Shown here: positions 22,694 through 35,605 of the stretch, in pieces | How positions within the stretch are numbered: position 1 is the stretch's first letter | Layout of the letters: each line of letters begins with the position of its first letter | Assembly: GCA_037389465.1 (NCBI GenBank) | Contig: JAZARR010000175.1 | Location: 3,348,001 to 3,412,000 of the forward strand | Source: Baylisascaris procyonis | Taxonomy: Eukaryota; Nematoda; Chromadorea; Rhabditida; Ascarididae | Reading direction: 5' to 3' | Length of the DNA stretch: 64,000 nt | Notes under the pieces: generated by a model | Told to the model about the DNA's origin: nothing | Seen by the model: only the letters and a program-made list of their open reading frames with translations | Databases searched by the model: none | Translations under genes and position numbers: made by a program

Positions 22694-25600
22694 AATCTCT
22701 CAAAAATTCGCATATGGAGAGCATTCAGCAACAGTTGGGATTGTTAGAAAAAATGCAAAAAAAACGAATAAAAAACAATCAAAAAAGATGCAATTTTTAA
22801 GATCGGTTGGTCTGATCAGAAAACTGTCAGACATCTATCCGTCCAATATCTTCACTATTTCAAAAAACTGTGCTGTTGCATATTTGAATACGTCTGTTCC
22901 AGTGTTGGTCACCGTACGTTAGAAAGCGAAAAAATGTTTCGCTCGAACTGCGCGAAATTTCTATAATTTTTGAAAAAAAAAAATTGCTAATTAATGCACC
23001 CATTTCATAAATATATTACACAGATTAACAATCACACTTCTATTTTGTTAGCTCTGTTCAGCTATTTTTTTTTGCATTAAAATCTTCAAAATGCTTACTG
23101 AAAATTTTATTCGAGCCAGATAGGTGTAAATAAGATATGTTTCAAGATGCGATGTCAGTCATCGAATATCTTAACGTGAAAGTGCACATAAATACGATAA
23201 ACAATGAAGAAACTTAGTGCTCTATAGAATCAACACAACTCAACGAACAATTCCCATTCGTAGTTAAAGCATATCAACGACGATTGTAATGAAAAAGACA
23301 GCCGCCGAAAAGAAACGACCCACTTTATATGTAATCCGATGCTAATGCAAAAGGGATTAGGCATTTCAACGGATCACTATCAAGCAGCTAAGGTGCTTTC
23401 GAACTTTTCTATCTTCTTTATCCAAGTCTACTACTTCTTTTGAGCGCCTTTCTTGCAGATTATATTCTGAATAATTTTGTGCACTTAGTAAACGATTACT
23501 TATATTTGCTCATCTTGAAACCACCGCCCTCCCCCCCCACCCAACTATAATACAACTTTTGGGATTTAGTTATTATATTTATTCAATGACCTTGCCAACA
23601 CTAAATCTAACTCCCTCAATTTAAACCATCACTTCTATGCTCCCAAGCATTAGTCGTTTCTTACGCCATTATCTTTGCATATCAACATCTCGCAGACGTG
23701 CTTAATGCAGCTACTTGATTAGGACAATACTTCGATGCTTATCTTTCAGTTGTCATAAGGGTATTTTTAAATTTTTAGCTGTAATAGCTTAGTTCCGGTG
23801 TGTAGGTATGCAAGATGCGTATCTGTTGCCATGTTTGCAAGCATGTTTGCCCATCTTTTCGGTCACCACAATTACCGAATAACTTAATTTGCATGTGCAA
23901 AATTTGATTTTTATGATCTATGTGACAAGCTGATCCGCTATATCGACTTTCATAACGAGTAATCAACTTCTATAGAAATTGTAATCATTCAAAGGTGCAC
24001 AACAATTTTACTTGTATTTTATGGCTAGCGTTATCACGTTTAATACTATATTGAGCATCTATTTTACAATCTACTTGAGTTGGAAGAAAGCACCCAATGT
24101 GGAATCGATGAATTATTATGTTGGCAATTAATGATAATAATTAACTATTACAATTGATAGATTTTAATCTAGCAAATGTCAGATGTTATCCATAAAAATC
24201 TGGCACTAATAAGTCCATATATTCTATGCAAACGTATGACTGAGCAAAGTTCTAAATTCTAATAGTCATAGAAGGCAATTCGTTGATTTATGTTGATTAT
24301 TTAGCATTAAAATTTTGCTCGAATCGAATTTAACGCATATGCTTCACATTTCACACTCATATTTTTTGATATATTAGCGTGAGTTGTTGATGTGGAAATA
24401 GTTTTCATAATGCGCATCTGTGATGAATTTGTTGTGAGTAGCCAATTTTTTCTTTCTTTTTTTTTGACGCAACTATCAAATAAACAGATGTGAAAATTCG
24501 ATAGTTAGTCATATGTTTCAAATATCCTTTATAATCCGCAACGATGAAATTTTCCAAAAACCGATTAATGCACTCGATTACGATAATATTTTATTGCATT
24601 TTATCGTTGAATAGCGATTTAGCGAAAAAATTCCCCTTTATTATTGCGAAAAGAAAATATTAGCCACTAAATTTATTTCATTTATGTGATGGGAATAAAA
24701 TTGCAGCAATAATTATATAGTAGATGTTGAGATGTAGGTTTTTCATACGATATGAGTGGATAAGCATGATGAGCATTGTAGAAAGTTTATGCAGAAAATG
24801 AAACTAAATGAAATAGGAAGATATCATTTCGCATGTTTGCTACTGATAGGAAATTCATAAAACGTTATTCAAGTAAAGCATGATGTAGTGCTAGCTCACC
24901 CACATTTTTGGCTAGGCTGAACATAAAGTTGGGAACCAACATAGGCATAGAAAACGCATGCAAGTTTTTTTTTTACTCATTTCAATATGGGCAAAACTTT
25001 TCAGTGTCGATCGATCAACGTTGAATATGATGTGATGGTTGAAGTCCGATTTTGGCGTAGGCTATATTCGCAAAATTTAATTATTCTGACTTCAAACGTT
25101 TCCGAGGTGCAATTATCACCACAGTGCATTTTGTAAAGCATGCTTGCAAAGGTACATAAAGGGAAAAGTGCACTAATGAAGCGAACGTTGATACGCATTC
25201 CCGCATTATTTCCGCCGTAGAATCGCGTTCATAAATTGCCTGCATGTGTGGATTATATACAAAAGACTTTACTTATAGTGCGTTCATGTTATGCTATCTG
25301 TTCGGGGATGATTTCATACTGATGGAAATCGTATGCCTGTTGTTTTATTTAGTGTTGAAGGTACAATCAAAGATATGATATTTAATCATTCAACGATAAG
25401 CGGTTATCCACTGATAAAGATTATTCCCATGTAAACAGTGAACTCACTGCATATCCCTCCATTAGAAAGAGAGTGATCAACATACCTAAATATGCGAATA
25501 TATATTCGATATCGCCATAGTATGCATTCGAAATAAATTCACAAATTAGAGTGAAAATGAAATTTGATTGCGAAATATTTATTGCATCATTTTCAGATCA

Positions 25601-25850
25601 CTTGCCGATTAATTGATGATTGTTTGTTGAAAGGTTGATGATTGGATGTGATACTCAAAGAAAAAGTTAGTGATGCTTAACGCAAGGAAATTTTTAAAAT
25701 AGCAGGTGGGAAAGCGTCTCAAATAATGGATATAAATGTTGCATTTGCAATTGTTTGATCATGTAAATCAGATCCATAAATGATGAGGGAATGAAGAAAC
25801 TCGCATTCTTTTTTGTCTGAGGCGATCACTGCAACGAATCTTATGCTAAA

Positions 25851-25885
25851 GATTATATATATATATATATAATCTTATGCTAAAG

Positions 25886-25923
<38 letters not shown>

Positions 25924-25932
25924 TTATATTTA
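25851..25932. repeat. (AT)n / (TTTATA)n compound microsatellite
   Basis: A TA tract, then a copy of AATCTTATGCTAAAGAT (also present just upstream of the tract), then a second TA tract and a run of TTTATA units. Confidence 0.93.
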
Positions 25933-28900
25933 ATGATGCAATTTGCAGAAATTGGAACAAAGTAGAAAGAGGAAAGTATGTAATAATATCATTGATGCCA
26001 TTAGTCTTAGAAATTCACAGCAATGAGCACGTAGCAACTTCTCAGTGATGAGTTGATCTGGAAAATAGAAATGGAAAAAAAATTGCCGAGAGCAGCACCG
26101 TTTCGGATGTGTTTAATAGAAAAAAAATGCGCAGCGCCATTGGCTAAACGTTTCGAGATGGGATGCCATTTCACAGTAAACAGAATGCTAACAAATCGAC
26201 TATAAATTTGTGCTGCATCCACATTTTGGCATCTTTTGCAACTCAGTTCTCTTCCGTGAAGCGTCTCATCGGTCAGGTTGTTGTTCATTTAGAACTTCGG
26301 CTTTCTTAATTATTTCAACTTCTATTGCTTAGTGTACGAATATCCCATTCATCTCTTTCCCACTTCTAAGGTTGATTTCACCTGGCAATTAGTCCAGCAA
26401 TGAGTTTGCATCATAATTGAGGAAAAGTTATCGTACATTTTGCTATGAATATTGCATCTTAAATTGTTTTGCAAAAATATCTTCCTAACTTCGTTCAGCA
26501 TTAGTGAGAGGCGAAATACAAAAACCAATCTTGAGTCGACCGCTTCGTTTCATGAATCAATCAAATGCTTTTGAAATGCTGAATACTTATTTCAAGCGCT
26601 CAAGCATACCATGAACTCACTAATTGGAATATCGCGACCCTCCGTACTGAAGAGTTGACATCCGACAAAAATTTTCGCAAGTTTTTCAACGGCTGTGGTG
26701 CTAATCATCTTCCTTAAAAAATCGAATGCAAATTTGCACAAGAATATGTTGCCGTAAAGCAGTGCTTGGGTTTCTGCATACATCAATTCACTTGATGAGG
26801 AAATTCTTCAAAATTAATGCTGATATAATTGCTTTTTTTCGTTTCGCAGTAATACTCGCTTCCAACGCAAAATGCATACACTTAGCACATAGATCGCAGT
26901 CAAAAAGTGGCCAACTATAGTGTATATATTGCAATGCTTTCAGTATGGTTAAATAATTGCTTCACGTAGTTTATAGTTTCAAAGATTGCAGTTTTTCAAA
27001 GAACGCTGCACTCAAAATTGCCTCAAATTTGTGCGAAAGCTTTCAAATAGATCATCATGATCAAAAAATTTATTCGGATTCCCTCAGGGCTTTAGTTATG
27101 ATCGAAATTCTTGACGGATTGTCAAAAAACTATCACAATCGCTTTCATAGCAAAAATCACCTATAGGCTGCATTCTTACAAATACCCACTGTATCTATTG
27201 TAAAATATCTCGGGTGCCTCTATTGGACTTCACTTATTAGCCGCTAAAAGACAAAATTTTTGCGTCATTTACATATCGGAGAGAAATTCGCCTATCCTTT
27301 ACCTCCCTAAATTCTTTCAGCATCACATTTGCCACAAACGAAAGTAGAATTTTTATTGAATTTTTGATAGATTTTGCAAAGAAATGCACATTTTGCTCAA
27401 TTGACGCAGCAAAATTGTTGAATAATTTATCCAAAAATTCGAATTTCCTCCACCAATCCATTTCTACTTAGCTATAATAATTTCGTCAATTCAATTATCG
27501 TTATATTCTCAACCAACATCCTCCTCTCATCTCTTTCCTCCTAGTCTACTCTCTCGTTTAGGTAAAACGATGCTCATTTGCATATTTAATATACATTGTG
27601 CATAATAAATCGACGCCACCATACGTTGTTGAATATCTCAATTCGAGGATTGAATGGAGGAAGGGAAGTGGGGAGAGGGAGGTTTAGCATGGGGAACAAA
27701 GGCGTGGCTTGAAGTTTGCAGAGATATGCATCGATGAACATATTCGTTTATTTAGCATTTGCATTGTTTTGTTTATTGAAATCTGAGTCGACAATACGAT
27801 ACGTTGTTTAACATAACGTTTCATAAAGTCTCTCGACTATGCGTCTAGATATTTATTTCTCTCATTTTTGCACCAAAAAAAATATTAAAAAAAAAAACTC
27901 TTTTTGCTCAACAAACAAACGTTTCGTTGATATATTTTTACGTATCAAAAATTATTCTAGAAGTTTATTGGGGGTCAGTCGGTATCCTTAAAATTTATTC
28001 TTTATTGAGGATCAATCGTTAAGCATTCATTTATTAGCTAAATTCGAAGTGAAGAAAAATATAATCACGGTAACACGCATAAAAATACTTATAGGTTGTA
28101 ATAAATAAAATTTGATTTAGCAATAATTGAAAAAATACATATTACGCTGAGCATAGCGATTATAAATTTTATGTTAATGCGATTTATGACGAAGTCCTGA
28201 AAAATGAAGTGAGAAAAATTTGTATTTAAAGAATCGCAAATTCGTTGACGCTTACTGGTAACGATTCTTTTCGATTTGCTAACTTCATATATATGTATCG
28301 ATAACATTTTTTTTAACGGCTGGCAATTGTTGCCATTAATTGACAACCGCTTGGCTTATCAACGATTTTTTTTTTATAAAATTAGTGCTTCAACTATTCG
28401 ATGAAGCTAATGATTCATTGGTCTACCTATGATCTCTATGATGCACTCTATGTTTTCGCATATTCACTGACCTAGATGGTTCTCTCAAAACATTCGTGTG
28501 TAATATCTGCTAAGAGCGATTGATTCCATCAGATTCATCTGGCGTCATCGTCACGCGTTTATGCAATTGAACTAGTCATACCTGCAATTCTTATCAATAT
28601 CTTTATGTTTTAATTCATTTCTTGGAATAGTTTTACTTCAAACATTTTTCCACATTGTCAAGGTTAAGATATCTCCCACTTGGGATCAGCAATCGTCGAC
28701 TCAAATATGCGATACTTACGAGAAGATTGAAAATCGAAAATCTTATACAAACAGGTTAGCGTCAAGAAAAAAACCAACTACATTTTATTTGTTGTAATGC
28801 ATTAGAGCCGTTGATATTTGCGATCGTTTAGTGGGAACACTCTTAGAAGCACTCCGATGAATTATGGCACATAAAACTGTGGTAATGACGAGTGATCGGA

Positions 28901-29878
28901 AGTGGGTCCCCGTCTCGATTAAGCTTTCATTTACCTTTAGGCGATGTGTAATAGAGAATGGATTGCTCAGTTGCTATCCGATTGGCGTCTACATTAATAA
29001 CATATAAACAAAAAATACGATTCCGAATCGCATTCAATCTTCACGTCATATTTCTGCAGTTTACTGCTACTAACGTCCTGAAAGTATAACTAGTAAATAA
29101 TATAGCTTTATATGCACGCTCAGTGCTGTATAAAAAATTTGTTCATTCATTGAAAACGATACTATATATTCGTTTCACGGGTAGTCCCGACAGAAAGTAA
29201 TTTTGTATTCTGAATTTAATCGTTGTGCGTCTGAAGCTGAAACTCATCGATTCGACTCTAGTTTCATCAATAATGGCCTCAAAGATTTCAAAGTTCTTAT
29301 GATTTCTTTATTTTAATCCATTTTTACGCCACACTGCTTCTATGGTATCACGATCGCAATCATTCGCCCAATTTTCTTTGCCTGGGAGCCCTAAATTCTT
29401 TCATAATTCGACGAGATCATCACTTTCTGATTTGTGCTATTGAATTCATATACAAATTATTAAGTTCTAAATAAATTGCAATATTAGCGCATTATCTTTT
29501 ATGTAAGATTAGCCTAGTGAAATGTGCAATTAGCATTCCCTTAGTGCAGCAAATGATCTGTGAATAGCTTGCTTACACTGTGCGCTAACATCTGTTGTTG
29601 TTGTGAACGAATCACTTTCGTGAGGCTTATTTTCTCTTAGGCAGAAAACAAAAAACCCATCAAAACTTTCGATTACGAATCAAACATAGAAAACAAAATT
29701 GCTGTTTTCTTTTGTGAATGAAGTTATCTCGGCACAGACCTTTGATGCATCTTTAAAAATTATGAGATCTTTTGATCGAGATTTTGTTTAGCCTCATCAG
29801 ATTCAAAGCTGCTCTCCATTTTATATTCTAGCATTCGAATTGCAAAAATTTACTTGAAATAGGTGAATCGCTTCAACT

Positions 29879-29921
29879 TAGAGAGAGGGAGAGAGGGAGA
29901 GGGAGGGAGAGAGGGAGAGAA
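29879..29921 (+). repeat. (GA)n-type purine tract
   Basis: Imperfect GAGAGGGA repeat, all purine on the plus strand. Confidence 0.93.
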
Positions 29922-31950
29922 TTTAAACCTTCTCGATAAGATAAATATACATAACACAACTTAAACTTCGTTCATTTGAAATTTTCGAATTGCACATCAC
30001 TCATTTCCTTTGTTGAAAAGCAATTTTATAGTTTAACGATCTGATGCATTTTGCTATTCACAATTTATAACACAATACAGTTAAATAAGTGCAACTTTTT
30101 CACCTCTTTGAAAACAATGGCTGTAAAAAAGCGAAATTAATAGAATTGATTTTCACTGATATATGCAAATTTTTGGCTATTTTTCATCAACTTTTTGATG
30201 AAAAAATTGACTCAGCGGGCATCTAATCGAAAAGAATATGATCTAGGAACCGATAGTCTTAAATGGTATATATTTCCTGTCTTTGAGAAACGAAAAAAAA
30301 AAACCAACAACAACTCAACGCATAAATCGGAACGATATTTTTATAAGAACTGTCATATATCAATCGTCAAATGTGGATGGATTTTTTTGTATAACGGTTC
30401 AAAAAAGCGGCAAAGCTCACACATTGTTTAACCATTTGGTCAGTGGTGCGCAATAAGAAGGAAAAGAGTTGAAAAAGTGTGAACAAAAGCAGCTTTACAA
30501 ATCACCTCATGTTGTGCAACAGAAGAAAAAAAAACGCACAATGAGCGTGTGCTTTTATATATCAATTCTTTATTGCACATTATACATATTTTTAAACGCT
30601 TCTCTTGTGCAAATTTCTTGTTGATTATCGTTTTGACAAATTTTCCTTTCTCACAAAGAAAATCTATGTGCGTTGCTTTAGAAGTTGGAAAATTTTTATT
30701 GGCTTCCTGCCGCTAAAACTTTCGAAGATCCTCTTGAAAGTTGCTTTTTTTTTTCTCTCTCTCTCTCCCTTTTAAATGAAAACTTCATCAAAAAATCTAG
30801 CAAATTTTATACGAATTGTATAAAACCTGAAATGCTTCACGTCTGCACCCCTTCCCTTCCCGCCTCCAAAAAGCATTAAAACTAAGAACGATAATTGTGG
30901 CTGTAATAAGAAGACTAGGTCTGCATTTGCGGTAAAAAATTCAGAGCAAGGCTAACGCTAAAATAGGTGAGGATTGATAAGCTGTACTTTCAAAATGCTT
31001 CCGCGATTCAACATATGTTGTTATGGTCTACAATTTCTTTCAAATCCGGCGTAAACAAACACTATTAGCTGGTAAATAAGCGTAGTACATTACAACTTTA
31101 GACTTCAAGCCATAGAATTTTCTCAATTGCTCCTAAAGATCCAAGCAAATCTGAACAACGCCTCAAGCAATTAAAAATTCCATATATACCTATTTGTAAG
31201 GTTTTCCGCTTATGAAAGCGATCGAATATCTGGTCGTCAAATTTGCTCTCTGAGAAAAAACCAACGTATATCCATCTGTTTCTTGCAGATTTTTGAGAAA
31301 AGAAAATTCATAGCAGTGCTATTTTCTTTATGAGGTTTTTTTTGCAAGAAATATAATGCATTCTGCTAAAATATACGGACGACATTCGCAATAAACGATA
31401 TCTGAAACTACTATTCACAAATTCTGCTCACTGAAATGTGCTTATACAGATGATGATGGATTGGTTCTTCATTTCACAATGCAGTGCAGTACAAAGATAT
31501 CGAAAAAACATTGCTCATATTGCAATGGTTTTCATATCGCAATGCAATACAACATTGCTCGTATTTGTTACTGCTAAATGTACTCATATTGCATAAAGCG
31601 CATCTAATTGTTTCGTTTAGAGGCATTCGTTTAGCAACTCTTTTTGAGCATCTCTCCTGAAATCTACGACAATAACAATTTTATTAAAATATATTAGTTC
31701 TTTCCTTGAATATCCTTAAATATAACTTCCTTCCTTAAATATTTACCGAAATACTTGTCGATCAACTCATTTGCTTATTTATAAAATTCCAGAGGGAAAT
31801 TTTTTTGAAAAAAATTCTACTCACATCTTAATTACTCTCAATCATCTGGACTAAATCATACATTCAATTCTCAAAATTTTTCATACTATAACTTATAAAC
31901 GCATTAATTCGATTATCATCACAAAAGAGTATTATCGATTTCATTCAAAA

Positions 31951-31953
31951 TAT

Positions 31954-32004
<51 letters not shown>

Positions 32005-32031
32005 CTTATTTATTTATTTATTTATTTATTT
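31951..32031. repeat. (TTTA)n microsatellite
   Basis: About 20 copies of TTTA with one TTTAC interruption. It lies about 110 bases before the perfect inverted repeat at 32143. Confidence 0.97.
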
Positions 32032-32142
32032 CAATCAACAAAGCATTCATTACGAGTCAAGGTCTCTTCATATCGCTTCCACTTGTCCCGAGTCAATGCT
32101 TCTCTGATCCAGTTGGTTCCTGCTGTTAGCACTATTTAATAA

Positions 32143-32244
32143 CTCATTTCCATTACATTTTAGCGTTTCATTTCTATTGTTGAATACGGCTTTTTCTTTT
32201 TTTTTTTTCGCCGAAATGAAACGCTAAAATGTAATGGAAATGAG
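32143..32244. repeat. Perfect 32-bp inverted repeat with 38-base loop
   Basis: The left arm 32143-32174 begins CTCATTTCCATTACATTTTA. The right arm 32213-32244 is its exact reverse complement over all 32 bases. The 38-base loop is T-rich. The pairing stops sharply at both ends. It may be a fold-back or MITE remnant, or a long hairpin RNA. Confidence 0.95.
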
Positions 32245-35200
32245 ATATGGAGAAAAATTTTTTGCATAGAAAAAAAAAACGAATTTCCTGAATATAGAAA
32301 AAATTTCATACATTGGAAAACATTTTCGGAATTAGTCTCAAATTTGCAGAAATCAATCACTTATATTTGAATGCAGAATGCTTTGCCTCGATAATTTGAT
32401 GTCTTTTTATTTCTTATCTTTGAATATAATGAAATAAAATATCGAATATCATCTTTTATTGCCTTTATTCCTCTTGCCAGATTATTCGAAATTGCATAAA
32501 TTTCGAAGGTGTCAATTTTGTTGCAACAATAGAATTGCAAGAGCGTAAATGAGTGTCTTACAATGTAATTGAACACTTCGATCTTCATCACATTGGATTT
32601 GATGCTTCTAGAGCTATGATGACACATTGTTTGCTAGATATTAGACGGTTGTGGGCGTGTTTCTTTGGAAGGCTCCCCCCCCCCATCCCTATCGGTTCAT
32701 TCCATCGTTCGAATATACCACGTATTGCGCCATATTGAAGCCACATCTAACCGCTTCAGCTTCATTGTTTGTGTTTTCTCGCCTTCATGAAGGCAGCTAG
32801 CTTCGAGAAAATTTTTCGCCAAAAAAAAACTTCCCTATTCTTTAAATTTTTTGTCATTTTTTCCTGGTACATTTCAATAATCAAATAAAAGTTGTAATAT
32901 TAGCGGAGAGGATAAAATTAAGCAAAAAAAATTTTTTTAAAGTATTCTTGATGTGCCTCAATATTAAAAATTTTTTTGTTTTTCATAAAATATTTTCTCT
33001 TAATAACGAATATAATTTTCACAACAAAGAAATTGAATAAATACGATTCACAAGAGTAGTGATTTTTTTTTTTTTTGCAACAATATATGGGTAAATGGTA
33101 TGTTGCACGTTCTCTGCACCAATAAGGGTGGATAGAATACGGTCAAATCGCCTACAAATGTGATTGTGACACAACGTCAACGATCAACGAATTCTTTCGT
33201 TTAGCAATTACTTGTGAGCGATGTTTTGGTCTATCACACAATTTGGCGCCCTCAATAGTTGCGATCGGTCGTGGTACTATTTAGCAAAAAATGATCACAC
33301 AGATCAAAGTAGATTTTAATTGTTTGATAGCTTCGATTTCATCTCACGCAGTCGTTCCCATTAGCACTTCATTGTGCGGTTGCACCACCGCATCGCTCTC
33401 ATCTTTAGTATGCTGTGATAGTTGTGGTGCGTGCTTTGTGTTTTTGCTTTCTGAAGTTTTTCTAAGATTTTCTTCATTGATGTATTAATTTATTATTGTA
33501 GAATATGGATTAGCTATTCAATTCGGTAGAGCTACTTTAGATTATTTCAATAATTCGATAAGGAAATATAAGGTCTGTCATAAGAAATTTGCTCCGGTCT
33601 TTAAAATGTCGGATTCTTATTAGATTTAAGTCGAAAATAAAATATGCTATGACTGTGTAAAAGTTTTCAAGCATGGTTCAAGGATTTTCTTGGTGTTATC
33701 GTTGTTTTTTTGTTTGTTTTTTTTCAAAGAGAATCAACAACATTATAGTTTGAGCTCTTATTTGTATGAATTCTTTATAGAAAAAATGTGCTATTATTTG
33801 CAAAACCATAGATGAATTACCCAATTAGCGGATGCTCTAAATGCTGATTATATGCTCATAAATCTTGAAAGTAAATGAGCTTTTTTTTTATTCCCTTTCA
33901 ATAAAAAAATAAAAATAAAACATTAAAAAACAAAGCGAAACGATCAACTAATTCATTTTGATCTATTAATTTCTGGATGCTCAATCATTGGACCCGAAAA
34001 AATTTCTGGCTATTAACTCATTTTCTATCGGTTGAAGCAACTTAATCGATGAAAAAAACAAAACATTTGAACTGATCGAACGAACCAATTCTTCACGAAT
34101 AGCGCACAAATTCCAAGAAACTTCTGAGGAATTGCACAGCAATAGGAACCACATTTTAAAATCACTCGACACTAATGAATACCATACAAGAAGCATAAAT
34201 TCATATCACTAACTTTAGCTATGAACTTTATATTTGGCTTTTTTTTTTCGATGGGGTATTTTTTTTTCGTTTAGACTTCGCTATTTTATTATTGAAATAA
34301 AGAGGAATTTAATTGCTGTCTAGATGATCGCGTTAAGCAATTTAAAAATTTTTGTATTTGCAATGAATTTTGAGAGGAAGCAGCAAATATAGATCGGAGC
34401 CTAAATTAGATTAAATAACTCTTTAATATTTAAAAAAAAAAAATTCTCGTTAACTGTTCATTTGAATATTTGTGAAAAAGATTTTTTAGGTTGCATTTTC
34501 GAGAAAATTTTTTTTCCCGAGCACAATCAGCGAAATCACTCAGAAATGAGTTTTTTTTTCACAACGATTCGAATTATTCATCCATTTTTTTAACGAAATA
34601 TAAAATTAAATATTATTAGAAATTAATATAAGACTTGAGAAAGCTTTAATGAGCTTCAAATATTTTATTCGTATTGCTGAGATAGATCAAGTATTAAAAG
34701 TAGATCAAATAAATATTGCTCTACCTGTTGCCGCGTTTAGCGCGATGCAATAAGCGTCTCCCGCTCAGATTTATCGATTTTCAACGATCATCGCTCATGT
34801 TTCTCGTGTGACTCTTTTCGATTAGTTTATTTTAATTTATTGGTTTAAAGGTTTGATTTACATTAACTTATACTCTGTGGGTAACTTTATAGATGTATTC
34901 TGAATGTCTCTTAGTTTTCATAGAGGCTTTTCTGTTATAACATTCTTCAGCTTTGATTTTCCTTTATTATTTCGGACTATAGAATTGTTTGGTGTTATCA
35001 TGTACAACTTTTATATTTTCTTCAGTTCTTTTTAATTTACATTTTTCATTTATTTAGGTAAGAGTTCTTTTTCCATTCATTTCTACTTTTCTCTGCTCTC
35101 AATTAAGCTGTCTATAGGTTTACATACATTTGTTTTCCCTTCATAAAACTTTTAAGCATGTTGGAAAAGATCTGCGTGAAAATTTTATTTTCTCCTCTAT

Positions 35201-35558
35201 AAAAACATAAATTTTAATTGAGATCTACATCTATATTTCGAAAATTGAGATCGTATCAATTTATTTCTGTTCAATAAAAGTGCTATTGCTTGATATTGGA
35301 TTTGGATTCATTGAAAAAAATTTCTTTTTTAGTTAAATTTGAGTCAATGAATCAGCTAAAGTTTATGAAGCAATGAAGTATATTATATAAATGGAAGAGT
35401 TTGTTTCGTTTAATTCTGCAAACAGATTCACTGAGCAATATGATTCTATGGTCGTCGAAGACTCGTTGAGTTTGTTTTTAATGAGGTGGTATGTTCTCTG
35501 ATTAAAATAGGCACTAAAAAACCATTTCTAGAAAATTCATGCTATATTGATTTTTTTT

Positions 35559-35605
35559 GGGGGAGGGGGGGAGGGGGAGGGAAGGGAGAAGGGGCGGGGG
35601 GAAGG
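35559..35605 (+). repeat. G-rich tract with G-quadruplex pattern
   Basis: More than four runs of at least three G separated by one to three bases, directly after a run of eight T. This satisfies the simple G3+N1-7 quadruplex rule on the plus strand. Confidence 0.9.

Larger units (their letters stand above)
15156..31950. other. Gene-poor region with microsatellites and homopolymer tracts
   Basis: No gene was recognised on either strand. Open frames here are short (at most 111 codons), AT-biased and without recognisable motifs. Two stretches with proper splice borders are listed separately (19374-19453 and 22601-22693). Slightly denser, GC-richer sequence at 26.0-27.5 kb has overlapping short frames on both strands but nothing identifiable. 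It may be intronic, intergenic or regulatory DNA. Confidence 0.5.

Noticed and set aside
22591..22800. Plus-strand frame with a coiled-coil-like end (MESIQQQLGLLEKMQKK)
   Set aside because: A-rich low complexity at the 3' end; it competes with another frame in the same stretch and has no homology I recognise.
26007..26288. Minus-strand 93-codon frame with mixed composition
   Set aside because: No recognisable motif, no good splice borders and overlapping frames on both strands nearby; kept only as part of the gene-poor region.
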